DNA of 64,000 nt. It comes from Dryococelus australis. Its lineage: Eukaryota; Arthropoda; Insecta; Phasmatodea; Phasmatidae. The DNA is taken from contig CM056995.1 in the NCBI GenBank assembly GCA_029891345.1, forward strand, positions 82,895,895 to 82,959,894, in the 5' to 3' direction. The translations under genes and the position numbers were made by a program. Of this stretch, positions 10,230 to 21,339 are shown piece after piece (within the stretch, counting starts at the first letter, position 1; each line of letters opens with the position of its first letter). The notes beneath the pieces were generated by a model that was not told the DNA's origin, ran no database searches, and saw nothing but the letters and a program-made list of their open reading frames with translations.

Positions 10230-11515
10230 CACCAGTATCGAGTATTAGTGCTTTATTTGGACTGCGAAGTGTTTACATGGCTCCAGCATATGCTTGCAAT
10301 TTGAGGCACCCATCTCCAAATATGCACGAATACGACGCTCATATGACTAGCACACATGCTACAACATACTGGGAATAAATTCCCCAATATAATATGGCAT
10401 GTATCTTGAATATGTTGCCAGCAATCCTCCACATTGCTCATGTCAGCTGCCTACACCTGTACTTAAAGTTTTATTGACATCGCAATTAGAAGTCGACTGC
10501 GTTTAGGTCCGGTGATCTGGGGCCAACTTCGACCAATCAATCGCGCCGAGTACCGTGCATCCATGCACTGTCTTGCGGTGCGACTAAAATGAGGTGGTGC
10601 ACCATCATGCATGTACCACATGTCGTCTCATATATTCACTGGTACATCTTCGAGTAGTTGTGGCAGATCGTCGTCCGAGAAGGTGCCGATAAGTAGCTCC
10701 AGATAATTGTGCGAGATGGGCGAGTGACCTATTCAGCATTCCGTTGATGATCCTCGCCCAAAAGTTCAGAGAAAACATACGGTGGAAGTGCGATTCCCGT
10801 ACTGATTGTGGGTTGATGTGTACTCACACGAGCTCGTTGGGGAAGTTGAAGACACTCTGACTCTTGAAGGATGCTTCGTCTGTGAATAACACAGTGCCGC
10901 AGAAACCTGGGCTCACCTAGTTTGGCCTTGAAATCACTCACAATACCTAAAACGAGCAGGCCGATCAGGGAGCAGAAATAAGTGCCTTCACTGGTTGGTA
11001 TAGGCCATTCACGGTAAAGTGAGCGCTTCTGAAAGCCCTCGCATTTGGAATAATACTGAACAATATATCTTAGTTTAGCCATAGACTTTAGCTTCCGAGT
11101 GTGGTGAAATATATACACTGCGTTTATTACTTACATGACCATATTATTTTAAAAGGTGTTTAAAAGGTAAAAAAATGACTGAAAGGAAAAAGTAACTAGG
11201 GCCTCAAAAATCTCACTATACTGTGAACAGCCTATAGTAATATGTGAGTAACCTTTCTCGCCGTAAAATGTGACACGCTGTAGAATGTGATGCGTTCGGA
11301 ACATTAGCAATTCCTCGAATGCTGGCATTTGGGTTTGCAGCAACATAGTCGAACACATCGTGCTCTTTAGCTGGAGTCACAATAGCCCGACGAACACGAC
11401 ACGGCAGACAGATATAACGTCAGAGATCGACCGAATTTCAGTGTTCAAAATACCCCGCCGAAATCTTCCCTACAAGTATGTTGGCTGGCTGTTGGAAAAT
11501 TGCGACAAAGTGGGT
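10230..11515 (-). pseudogene. Broken mariner/Tc1-superfamily transposase
   Basis: Remains of an insect DDE/D transposase of the IS630-Tc1-mariner type, read right to left. The frame is broken by several indels and stops, and a class C MITE sits at 11003-11232.
N-terminal DNA-binding part: 'RVRRAIVTPAKEHDVFDYVA' and 'NPNASIRGIANV' (about 11305-11400), then 'HILRRERLLTY'.
Catalytic part: 'VLFTDEASFKSQSVFN' (10861-10892, first Asp), 'MHDGAPPHFSRTARQCMDAR' (10560-10612, second Asp) and 'RSPDLNAVDF' (10495-10520, third Asp).
C-terminal part: 'NVEDCWQHIQDTC' (about 10400-10440) and 'RRIRAYLEMGASNCKHML' (10278-10339).
These blocks are in the usual family order. The element encoded cut-and-paste transposition and is now dead. 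The exact lineage within the superfamily is not resolved. Confidence 0.85.
11003..11232. repeat. MITE family C inside transposase pseudogene
   Basis: Complete 230-bp element. It starts GGCCATTCACGGTAAAGTGA and ends ACTGTGAACAGCC, with TATA at 10999-11002 and 11233-11236. Removing the element and one TATA gives a minus-strand path that restores the transposase frame (LLTY-Y-Y-T-N-Q). This locates the insertion precisely and supports TATA as the duplicated target. Confidence 0.9.
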
Positions 11516-12221
11516 GATTATTTTGCTTTTGAAAATATTTAAAAAACATTTATAGAGATAAAAAGTATCTAGAAACAAACCAGAGCAGTCTTTTGGTGGC
11601 AAGTTAGTTTATTATATACTACAGTAGGTAAATACGTACGAAATTTTGTTTTCTAATGTTGTATTGACATTTTATGCGCGCCCCGACGAGTCCGACACGA
11701 TGGAACGTATAAATAGAATGAACTTTTGGCGGGCTGTCGGGGCTGCGAATTTGTCGGATTGACGTCACAGTGACCTTGCTTTTCATTGGCTGCTACTCAG
11801 ATTTCGTTGTGTCGGGGTTTTCGGGTTCGTCGGGGTATCGTGACTCCAGCGTTACCCTGTTAACTTGCACGTACAGTTCCTGTTTCATACAGACACCGAT
11901 GAACTGACATGAATGCACGTGCATGTGGTAAACGCCAGGCTGTAAACATTGTCGCGTGTCGATGACGTACAGCTGATGCATTACACAACACTTCGCCATA
12001 TGTAAGAGGCATGTCAGTCAGTTCCTCATTACTCCACTCCACCGTACGTGATGTGAAGAACAAACTGGTGTGTAAACTACCAACACAATGCTAGCAGGCT
12101 GGCAACCTCGTCGCCGCTTCGTACGATTACAGGAACCATTTATGTGGAGGTACTTGCCCATAGTAACTTATCAGTGGTCCTCAGTCTGGTATACAAACCT
12201 GTTGCATTAGGACTAGAACAT
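11516..12221. other. Unassigned interval with short inverted repeat
   Basis: At 11684-11836 'GCCCCGACGAGTCCGACACG' on the left faces 'GTGTCGGGGTTTTCGGGTTC' and 'GTCGGGGTAT' on the right, a possible ~155-bp inverted-repeat element. Between them are a TATA-like 'TATAAATAG' and a palindromic 'TGACGTCA'. Neither can be tied to a gene. Confidence 0.35.
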
Positions 12222-12225
12222 TAAA

Positions 12226-12642
12226 GGCTGTTCACAATAAAGCGAGCACTTTGGAAATCAACCTTAGAAAAAAGTCACTGCTCCTATCTGCACGTATGTT
12301 ACAGCGCTTACGAAGTGACATGCGCCCAGTAAAGTTGGTAACGACAGAGAGAAGAAGTCCCATATTTTAACGTCGAATAAAAAGTGTTAGGTAACAATTT
12401 GTGATAACTCAAATTATTTCTTTCCCTTTCTGCTTTTTTAATGCACAGAAGTATAAAAATGAGCAGATTTTTTTAAATATTTACTTTGCTAATCATTTTA
12501 CAGTTTCACTTGACCGACGCATGAATAAAGTGCTGAGGCCCGTGGCAATGATAATTTTACATAAGGCGGAAGAAGACACAAAGTGCATACAAGTAGATCT
12601 TAAGCGGGGCTTTCAAAAGTGCTCGTTTTACCGTTAACAGCT
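12226..12642 (+). repeat. MITE family A
   Basis: Complete copy of 417 bp, GGCTGTTCACAATAAAGCGA to ACCGTTAACAGCT. The flanks are TAAA (12222-12225) and TATA (12643-12646). The open frame at 12401-12637 is the shared repeat peptide. Confidence 0.9.
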
Positions 12643-12646
12643 TATA

Positions 12647-13390
12647 CCAAGACGACATTTATTTATTTATTTTGCATGCTGATTTAACACGCCATGTAAA
12701 ATTACTTCAAGTGAAGGGTTGTGAAGTAACAAAGCAATACAGCCGCTTTTTAATGTATATAGGAGTGTACTCTCTGTAACACTATTTTCTGTGGTTACAT
12801 TGCACCAAATTGTTAATATGCTACTTTTCGTTGCTTTATCGCGTGTTATTTCGTGTGCATCGTTGCATAACACATTTTCACTCTCCATTTTCGGGGACGT
12901 CTACCATCCTCCGAAAACACTGTCGACCCTAAGTCGTATATATTATTTCCTATTTTTATTTACCGTGGTTTCCACTCACACCAGGTTAAGATACATTAGT
13001 GATTCATCTTATATATCGTCGCAACTAGTCTCAGGTCGCTGTCCCACTCAACAAGGCATGACTGAAAAAGAAAAATAAATGTTTCAGTTCAAATTTTTTC
13101 GTTAAGCTCGGCCCTGTCATATGTCTGTAGAAGCAATCACTATACACAGTTATTTTTTTAAGTTACAAATAAATTTATAGAATGGGATTTGATGTCTATG
13201 GTTTCCAGGTGGGACTCGGGCCAACAGTGGAAGCGTGTAGCTGGGAATTTACAACAGGGAACTAGGATTGTGTGGTGTGTGTGCGTGTACAAACAATTCA
13301 GGGTGCTGATGTTTATAGGTAGTTTACAGTAATTTGTGCATTTCTGAATCTGAAACATTTCACTGCCCATACGGTACACTGACTATCAAG
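12647..13390. other. Unassigned interval
   Basis: The plus frame 12791-13078 (95 codons) has a hydrophobic start but no family signature, and I do not support it as a gene. Nothing else was seen. Confidence 0.35.
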
Positions 13391-13708
13391 CCGCCTATCA
13401 AGTTGGTAACGAAAGAGAAAAAGTAATTCCATGTGTGAACGTTTAATTAAATTTTTTTTTTGCCAACATCTGTGAATACTGAAATTATGTACTTTACTTT
13501 CTATATTTTCTAATTCATATAAGTTTAATGAGTAAATATGTAAAATAATTACTTATCTAATAATTTCACAGTTTCGCTTGACCAACGCCTGTATAAAATG
13601 TTCACATTCATTGTAATGTTGATTTTACATATTGGGTAATAATGCGCAATATGCATGCAAGTAAAACTTAAGCAGTGCTTCCCATAATGCTCAGTTTACT
13701 GTGAACAG
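13391..13708 (+). repeat. MITE family A, 5'-truncated
   Basis: Matches the A reference from 'CAAGTTGGTAACGA' through 'TTTCACAGTTTCGCTTGACC' to 'TTTACTGTGAACAG', followed by TATA (13709-13712). The left terminal repeat and about 80 bp are missing. Confidence 0.75.
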
Positions 13709-13712
13709 TATA

Positions 13713-14194
13713 TATCCTTATTTTATGAATAGCTTAAAATTCCGGCGGTTAGGAGGGATGGGTAGTTGGCCATACTCTCGTCCCCCCCCCCCCCCCTTTT
13801 TCGGATGTATGTACATGTTGGCATATTAAAAAAATAATAATAATATAGTGCAGTAACCGCGTTTTCTTCTAGCGACTTTGTTTTTAAATAACGGCTGGGG
13901 ACAGTTGTCGTAGCTGGTACCGCGTGAAGGACGTGGATGACCGCAAGTAATCTGGCGGGAGAGGTATCACACCGCCGCGCAGCGCCGTCGCGGCAACACT
14001 CTGCGACACCTGCAGGCGTCGTCGAGGTGCACTACGTCGTCATCCCTTGCCATCACGACAGCGCAGTCGTCAGCCCCCGACAGTCTCGGTGTCTCCTAGT
14101 TAGTTTCGCTACGCGATAATCATGCGCGACTTTCAAACGCCATAAGGTGACGTCCGGCAGTAAGCAATCACTGAGACGGTAAATAGTATTATAC
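13713..14194. other. Unassigned; C tract and GC-rich patch
   Basis: A C homopolymer lies near 13783-13796. A GC-rich patch at 13900-14110 has open frames on both strands but no recognisable product. Confidence 0.35.
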
Positions 14195-14815
14195 TATAGT
14201 ATATTCGCGGTTTCTTCACACTCCTTGAAACAAACCTTTGAAAAGTAACGTTCTCAAGTATGACGTGTTTCATTGTTTCCTAAATAAAGTCTGTCCACGG
14301 TAATGTGAGCACTTTTGAAATCAACCTTACAAAAAAGTCACTGCCCCTACCTGAATATATTTTAACAGGCGCACTGAGTCACATGCGCCCAGTAAAGTTG
14401 ATATCGATAGATGGGAAAATAGTTCCACGTATTAACGTCGAATAAAAAGTGTTAGTTAACCACTTGTGATAACATAAATTATTTCTCTCGCTTCCTGTGT
14501 TTTTTAGACATCGAAGTGTAAAAATGAGAACATTTGTACAATATTATCTTTTCTAATAATTTCACAGTTTCACTTGACCGACGCATGGCTAAAGTGATGA
14601 GGCCCATGGCAATGTTAAGTTTACATAAGGCGGAAGAATACACAACGTGTATACAAGTAGATTTGAAGCAGGGTTTTCAAAAGTGCTCATTTTACCGTGA
14701 ACAGCCTATAGACTATGCCACGTATCACAAACATTTTATACATGCATTAACACGAAAGTACCTTCTTTTGGGCTAAAATGAACTTTATCTATAAATTATA
14801 ACATTTTACTATATA
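14195..14815 (+). repeat. MITE family B split by nested family A
   Basis: The left part (14195-14284) begins TATAGTATATTCGCGGTTTC and runs to 'GTTTCCTAAA'. The element resumes after the inserted A copy at about 14711 with 'GACTATGCCACGTATCACAA' and 'CATTTTATAC', which in the intact B copy at 26999 directly follow the 'CTTCCTATAC' block. The right end fades near 14815 without a clear terminus. Confidence 0.75.
14289..14706 (+). repeat. MITE family A nested in family B
   Basis: Complete copy of 418 bp starting GTCTGTCCACGG and ending ACCGTGAACAGCC. The flanks are TAAA (14285-14288) and TATA (14707-14710). It lies inside a B element, so this A copy transposed after that B copy was in place. Confidence 0.9.
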
Positions 14816-15441
14816 ACTAATATGCATAAAACAGTATGCCTACAATATAAATAATTATTTATATAAGTTTATCATGTCTAGGTATTACATAATTTGAAAT
14901 ATTTCAGTATCTACTAGAAACATTAGATATGCCTATACAGAGCCTGTTTTAGAATGTTTTGTACGATAGCGCCAAATTAGAAACTAAAGCATTTTTGCCA
15001 TATCTCGGGAACCGGTCCAGCTAATTCCACCAAATTCCGCACACAAGTGGTGTTACAGTAGACCATGAAAACTTACATGAGTTAAGTGACTCACGCACTT
15101 GTTTTCAAAGTAATGTCCCTGTAAATATATCAAGTTGAAAATCCTAGTCTACCAAAACTTTAAACTTAGCATAGTTATATTAACCACTTCTTGTTTAATA
15201 AGGGGCGACCGTTAAAAGTTCTTAACGCTATTCCACGATCTAGGCGGACAGTTGCCTTAGTAGTTCACTTTTCGTTTTATTGCCTAACATTATTTACTAA
15301 TAAATTTTTTAATACGCAACTACGGGTAATCCGTTTTAATTTTCAAAAAATTCCCGTATAAATTATGTGCATTTTACTCCTGTGTAGCCTTACAGTAGAA
15401 ACATGGAAATTATGTTTTATTTAATGAAGTATGTGTTATTG

Positions 15442-15473
<32 letters not shown>

Positions 15474-16009
15474 AAAAACGAAGGCTTTTTTTGAATACTG
15501 CAAGAGTAACATGAATAAATCACAGACTAAATATTTTACACGCAAAATATACTATAACATTAGACTAAAAAATAATATACACCTTATTTTGCACGGGTTC
15601 CGATATACAAACGCTACAAACATAAATAAAATGGAAACTCATTATTATTAGTACTTATTAGCATATACCGCTGAATTTCGGGGAGCTATGAGGAGAAAAG
15701 CTTAACTTAAACCTTCTTATAACTAATGGCAATCGTAATTTGAATGCATGAGCCAACGGTTAGTTTGACCTCCCAACACTGTGGTTCTGGCCAGCAAGGA
15801 AATATCCGTCGCGTCGTTGATAATGAAAGATATCGCAATGTAACTGCGATGTTAGTGCAATGTCAGAAGTGCTGCTTGACTTATCTTCTGGGTTGCTGTA
15901 ATCTAGTCCAATGTTGTCACGATGGTTATATACTCATCATCGATAGGCCTTTGTGATAAAGCAAATGTAATAGCCGCCAAAATGCTGTAACAACTGGCTA
16001 AGCAAACTA
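14816..16009. other. Unassigned; one inverted 'GGTTCCCGAGATAT' motif and an AAC microsatellite
   Basis: At 14999-15046 the minus strand carries the same motif as the 18.3-19.0 kb tandem repeat ('GGTTCCCGAGATATGG' preceded by 'AATTTGGTGG'). An (AAC)n run is at 15442-15473. The 82-codon frame through it is simple-sequence coding and not a gene. Confidence 0.45.
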
Positions 16010-16761
16010 CACTGAGAAAAAGGTTTTACTGAATCAAACAAGATTTGTTTGCCGCAACCAAATTATTTGTTTGTATAGGGGCAATTAAATATTTTGTTTC
16101 TGATACCAAATTATTTTGTTGTTCTCATTTGGTTGCCCCAAACAGTAAAATTTGGTTGGTGCAACTAAATATTTGTTTGGCTACACGTGTAGGCCTACAT
16201 TAAACTGTTTGGGCCGATATATAAAAATGTTATGTTAGACCGAGTTTCAAGCCTAGATCACCTGCGTCCGAGCGCTAAGCCTTAGTAATCTCAGGTAATG
16301 TGATAACTGACGACACCGGAAAGCTTTTAAATATATACACTGCGAATATTGGGCAACGTGTGCAAACAAATATTTCAAGTTTTACTGCTTTACTTGCCAG
16401 TTTCTTGTTGCATTGTGTTTATACTATACTTGAGCACCAATAGATGCACTAACAAACACGGTTGCTAGCCTAACTGTCATAAAAAATACAAACAAACTTT
16501 CGAGCTATATTTTCGAACGAATACAGTGATGTGAGTGGCCAAACAAATACATACAGTTGATTCAACAAAATACTTAGTTGACAGTCTACTTTTATTTGAC
16601 CCAACACAGATATTTTGTTTATTCAAACATATTTTGTTAGACGAACGAAAGTAATTTTGTTACTTTTCAAATTTTGTTTGCTCAACAATATATTTTGTTA
16701 GGGCAACTAAATATATATTTGACCCTGTACAAACAAATGTTTTGTACGATTTCTCTCAGTG
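16010..16761. repeat. Foldback/MITE with CACTGAGA termini
   Basis: The ends are CACTGAGAAAAAGG on the left and the inverse of CACTGAGAGAAATCG on the right. Inside, the motif 'ATTTTGTTTG/ATTTGTTTGG' recurs many times in both orientations, concentrated at 16030-16180 and 16540-16750, around a unique centre. This suggests a 752-bp non-autonomous DNA element with repetitive subterminal arms. The superfamily is not assigned and no target duplication is clear. Confidence 0.65.
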
Positions 16762-18065
16762 AAAAACACTGAAGTCAAGTTTATCAGACGCCGGTTGCGA
16801 ACCTATGCTCTTCGTTCAGAAGTGTTGAGGGACTCCAAGAAACTCGGAGATCAAGTCGGCCGTAGTCAGCTGGTTACTGACAGCAGCTCTCGGGCCATCT
16901 GGGAAAGTATGAAAAATACTCGCGAGAGAGAACATTCGTGATCATACTAACCTCGAATGCTCGAAATTTGAGGTTAGGATTTGTCCCTGAGTAGTAATGC
17001 ATTATTTGGAAGTTCACTAGTTAACTCAGGTACTTCCTTCTTATCCGAAATTTTCTCCAAAGTCCAAACTTCAGGAAGCGCCCTTACTGGTTTCTACTTG
17101 CGGTCGCATCCTACTTGGAATTGTCCCAAGAGGTTTCACTTTGGGGCGAAGTGTGTGTAGAAGAGTTGCTGCCACCCTCCCCACAACCCCACCTGCCAGC
17201 CCGCTGACTTTCCACTGGGAATGTACCCCAGAGTCTCTCCAACAGTTTTAATATTCATGCGCCTGCCGCCTGCCCTTTGCGGATGGATTATGATGCAAAG
17301 CGGTCAGCTAGCGCCGGGCAGGCGGGGGTGGGGTCATGTTCCAGGGTTCAGGGGCCCCTCGAGCCAACGTGTGATGAGGCCTAAGGACGGTGGTGAGTCC
17401 GAAGGGGGGGGGGGATGGTGGCGTGGAACTCCCGCCAAACTAACAAGCTAAACTCGGTCTGTGCTCACTCCACTAATGGCCGGGGCACTCATTCCCCCCT
17501 GACCCTCCCCAAACTGTGAACTCCCAACAAAATTATCTCCTAATGCCGAGTTAGTAAGCCAGGGCAGTCGCCAGAAAATGGACGATGGGCCTCTTATCCT
17601 TCACCCTCGCCACGCAGCCCCTCCCCTTCTCTGCGGCCACACAGTGTCCGTCGGCGATGGTCCGGGCCCTGCGAGCTCCACATGACTAATGTAGCACAAT
17701 GGATGAGAGGGCTCCTACGAGAAAGGCTCGGGGCAATTAAGTAACCATAGGCGATAATGAACGGGCGATGTTGAAAACTGGAGGGAGAAGGAAAGGCGAA
17801 GCTTCGACCTCAGCACCGACCACACACCTTTCTAAATACCCTGCCTCTCAGACCGGGACCCTCCCCCCCCCCCCCCACTCTCGGCCTCGCCCCGAGGTCC
17901 TGCATTTCGGCTCATGCAAACTGTCCCAAAACTGGCAGCTTTCCGATCGCTTGCCATGGTAAAACACAAACCACTCACTCCTTTACGTATCGCCATCGGC
18001 CGGCTATAGCCTGCTATCGTCTCACGCACGGGAGTAATGGGCGTGTGCGCGTGAAAGTAATGTGA
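16762..18065. other. Unassigned; GC-rich island 17.1-17.95 kb
   Basis: GC-rich with poly-G (17405-17413) and poly-C (17862-17876) tracts. AT-core sequences such as 'TTTTAATATTCATGC' and 'GATTATGATGCAAAG' are embedded in GC-rich DNA and resemble homeodomain/POU-type sites, but this is only a resemblance. No exon was identified. Confidence 0.3.
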
Positions 18066-18181
18066 AAATGCAGTTTCATGAAATACGGAATGCAGTTACA
18101 TAAAATAAAATACATAATGCATTTTCATAAAAAACAGAATGCAGTTTCATGAAATACAGAATGCAGGTTCATGAAATACGT
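18066..18181 (+). repeat. 22-bp minisatellite
   Basis: About five units of 'AATGCAGTTTCATGAAATAC' plus two bases, with some units lengthened. The core 'TTTCATGAAA' is itself palindromic. Confidence 0.75.
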
Positions 18182-18329
18182 TGTCATCAGTAAGGCAGTG
18201 TCTTTTAATTTTTAGTATTCTGGTGAAATTACGTTCATATCAGTGTAGGTAATTTGATAAGCGTAAAAGTGATTTTTTCGTAATCAAAGCGTAGGCCTCG
18301 GCAAAATTACAAAATGGCCGGTTATTAAC

Positions 18330-18990
18330 AGTGGCATTAATGAATCATGCATTGTGAACGTACAAATTTTGGTTTACATCAGTTAAATGGTTCCCGAGAT
18401 ATAATATAAAATATTTATTAATTTGCACTATCTTCCAAAATGGAGGGGACCAAAACTATTGGTTTCTAAATTCAATGCTTATATCATGCCCCGCCAACGT
18501 ACCAAATTTGGCTTAAATCTGTAAAATGGTTCCCGAAATATAACATAAAAGTTTTAATTTTCCATTATTGAGATCTTACAAAATTGCAGGCCAATGGAAT
18601 TATAGGTTCTTAAATTCAATGCTTACATTATCCACTGTCAACGTACCTAATATGGTTTAAATCGGTTAAATGGTTCCCGAGATATAATGCAAAAGTTTTA
18701 TTTGTTCGATTTGCAATATTTTATAAAATAACGGATTACTGCCATTATCATATTCTAAATTAAATTCTCATATAACGCACTGTGAATGTTCCAAATTTGG
18801 TTAAAATCTAATGATTGGTTCCCGAAATATGACATCGTGGTCTAAATTTCAAAATAGCCTCCATTTTGAAATAAGTATTCGGCGTGATCAAAACTACGAA
18901 AGTCCGATGTCCTTACTAAGTACTAGTATATTTGTACCTAGTTTGGTTAAATTCGGTTGTTGGGTTTAAAAGTTACTAGTGGCGACATAC
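18330..18990 (+). repeat. ~143-bp tandem repeat, four to five degenerate units
   Basis: The motif 'GGTTCCCGA(G/A)ATATAA' occurs at 18389, 18529, 18672 and 18818 (spacings 140, 143 and 146). Each is preceded by 'CCAAATTTGGTTTAAATC' and followed by an AT-rich stretch and 'TAAATTCAATGCTTA'. A further degenerate unit lies near 18940-18990. Units differ strongly, so the array is old. Confidence 0.75.
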
Positions 18991-19903
18991 ATTCCAGAAA
19001 AAAAACCAAGTGATTGCATAATCCCATCATTCCTTCGGTTAGTAGGCTAAAATAATCAGAAAACGGCATACTTACGAAAATCATTTAAGAAACGCTTCCC
19101 ACCAGCTGAGGTTTTTGATTTTCGGTTATTTAATTTTTTGTTAAGTGAAAATTTCTACTTGACTTTAACGTTTGAAACTCCTACCCAGAAACTTTAATGT
19201 ATTGTCGGGACGTTGTAGGCTTATAAACGGTGACATATTATGGCGACAGTACAGCTTGAAGGTTATTCGTGGAAGCCAGTATTTACTGTTTGATATATTG
19301 GCTCATGCAAATAAAATAATTCGGACAGACGTCATAACATTGTTTTAGCATATCCTTTACACTAAAAAAATGTTTTCCATGCAGTAAAAAACATTTTCTT
19401 GGCGTTACTGTTTCAAAACGAGTGGCATACGTGCCGAGGTATCAACTCGTAAGTTGAGAATCGCGTCCATGCCAAATAACAAACACGCATTTATTTAAAC
19501 TTTCAGAATTGCAACACATATCTCAAATATAACAAAACACATTATTCCGAAGTTTCTTCGAGTAATCGAGGTTTAAAATTTATACCGATTTCAATTGCAC
19601 GAAGCAGCACAATTACCAGCTCTTCGTATTGTGAGAAATTTCAACAATATCTGGGACAAGCAACTACGTTGAAATGCAGCAGAAAGCAATAACAAACACT
19701 GCTACTTCACTCAAAACAGACATAAAAATGTTTTAGTTATTACGTTAATGAAAACCTTATTTCAGGAGTTACAAACTGACATTTAAAATTTCGTTGGTCG
19801 TGAACTGCTGTTTTGTTGCACATAAGCGCGGAAAGGGGAAAAAAATAACAATGAATCAGCTAACGTGAACGTTGAGACAGTCATGTGACGATGTGAAAGA
19901 ATT

Positions 19904-19962
<59 letters not shown>

Positions 19963-20029
19963 TGTTACACTCTCACGAAAATGTTATTCTTATTTGCGTA
20001 CAACAAAAAGAAACTGAATTTCAGGTGCC
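18991..20029. other. Unassigned; (TA)n microsatellite at 19906-19964
   Basis: The only clear structure is a (TA)n run with one phase shift. A short 'AAAAAAATGTTTTCCATGC' / 'GTAAAAAACATTTTCTTGGC' inverted pair sits near 19364-19402. Confidence 0.5.
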
Positions 20030-20204
20030 TACAATTCTTAACTTTACAACTATTAAGACGTTAAAAATGGAATTACTTCTGGTAGTTTGCTGGCAACTTA
20101 ACCATGAGTATTGCGGTCATTGCTTACGTTAAAATATACGCAGTTATGGGCAGTGATTTTTTTAAAAGGTTGATTTAAAGAGTGCTCACTTTACCGGAAC
20201 CACC
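20030..20204 (-). repeat. MITE family A, partial
   Basis: The minus-orientation terminal ~175 bp: 'TTAAAATATACGCAGTTATG', 'GGCAGTGATTTTTTTAAAAG', then a degenerate end 'GTGCTCACTTTACCGGAACC'. The rest of the element is missing. Confidence 0.6.
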
Positions 20205-20214
20205 TTTGGGAATT

Positions 20215-21004
20215 TTCTAGTATGTTTCTAGTTTCTAAATTCTACGCTTTTAACATTTCAGATTTGCTTTGTTTTTGTTAGAATCTTGTTTTGATAGCGA
20301 TGCTTCAAATTTCTATAGTTGATAGACCTAGACATTTGATTGACCTGCTAAAACATGGGGATCTCACATGCATTGTTGAGATGTCTACAATCACTGATAA
20401 ACTGAAGAATCGGGATTACATCATATGGGATTGTTGGTTATTATCCATGATCTCTAAACATCTGAGAAAAGTAAAGATGGACAGTTCAGAATAATTAGAA
20501 AGATAGAATGTAAATATTAAGTAAATAATTAAAATTAATGTATATATTAATGTGTGCTAAATTTCTTATACAGTCCCTACTGTTTCTCGGAAATACTCAT
20601 TAATTCAGTGTGTAAACAATCAACTGAGTCTGTTATAGATCAAATTTATGTGAGCGTATGTAGTAGGAGGACTATAGTTCGATTTGAAGTATTGTGCCTT
20701 ATTCGGGTCGTTTAAAATAGACTGAGTTCTATATGGCGAACGAATGAAATGAGGGGAATATTTTTGAGGAATGTTTCTCAAGTAGTTGGTCTGGTAAGTT
20801 GGCTTGGTAAATTAGTAAGTAAGTAGAAATGTTTTGCGAAGATTATGCGAAGATTTTCTGGGAAGAGGTTAGCTATGAGACTCTTATTAGGAGACTTTTT
20901 CGAGATTTTCCATCAACGATTAACTGTATAGGTGGGTGGTATAGGAGGTTGGTCTTGTAAGTTAGTTTATGCAGTTTTGCAGGAACTGGTCTCGTCAGGA
21001 ATAT
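20215..21004. other. Unassigned; short open frame
   Basis: A plus frame at 20291-20494 encodes 67 residues with a protein-like composition ('DLLKHGDLTCIVEMSTITDK', 'RDYIIWDCWLLSMISKHL'). I recognise no family and no splice context supports it. It could be a decayed transposon frame or chance. The segment after 20750 becomes rich in AGT/AAGT simple words leading into the tandem arrays. Confidence 0.3.
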
Positions 21005-21216
21005 TGGGCTAAGTCAGTCTCGTCAGGAACCAGTCTTGGGTGAAGATAGTCATGGGTGGAGTCAGTCTTGGTCGGATTAGGTCTTGTGCGGAGTCGGCTC
21101 GGTGGAGTTAGTCCTGGGTGGTGTTAGTCTTGGGTGGAGTTATTCTTGGGTGGTGTTAGTCTAGGGTGGAGTTAGTCTTATGTGGAGTCGGACTTGTGTG
21201 AAGTCAATCATTACTT
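21005..21216 (+). repeat. 16-bp minisatellite
   Basis: Units of 'GTGGAGTTAGTCTTGG' with frequent GTGGTG variants. The period is regular from about 21100 to 21190 and more degenerate before and after. Confidence 0.8.
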
Positions 21217-21339
21217 AGTATAGTTAGTCGGTATGGTCCCTTGATGTGACCAGTTAGTAACTGACAATTGTATGGACTGTGATTTTTCTCCATTTTTCGA
21301 GTTAAATGTCGTTCAGGTGAGGTGAAGGTCAACAACCAG

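Noticed and set aside
15403-15651. 82-codon frame with a poly-Asn run
   Set aside because: The run is an (AAC)n microsatellite and the rest of the frame has no recognisable content.
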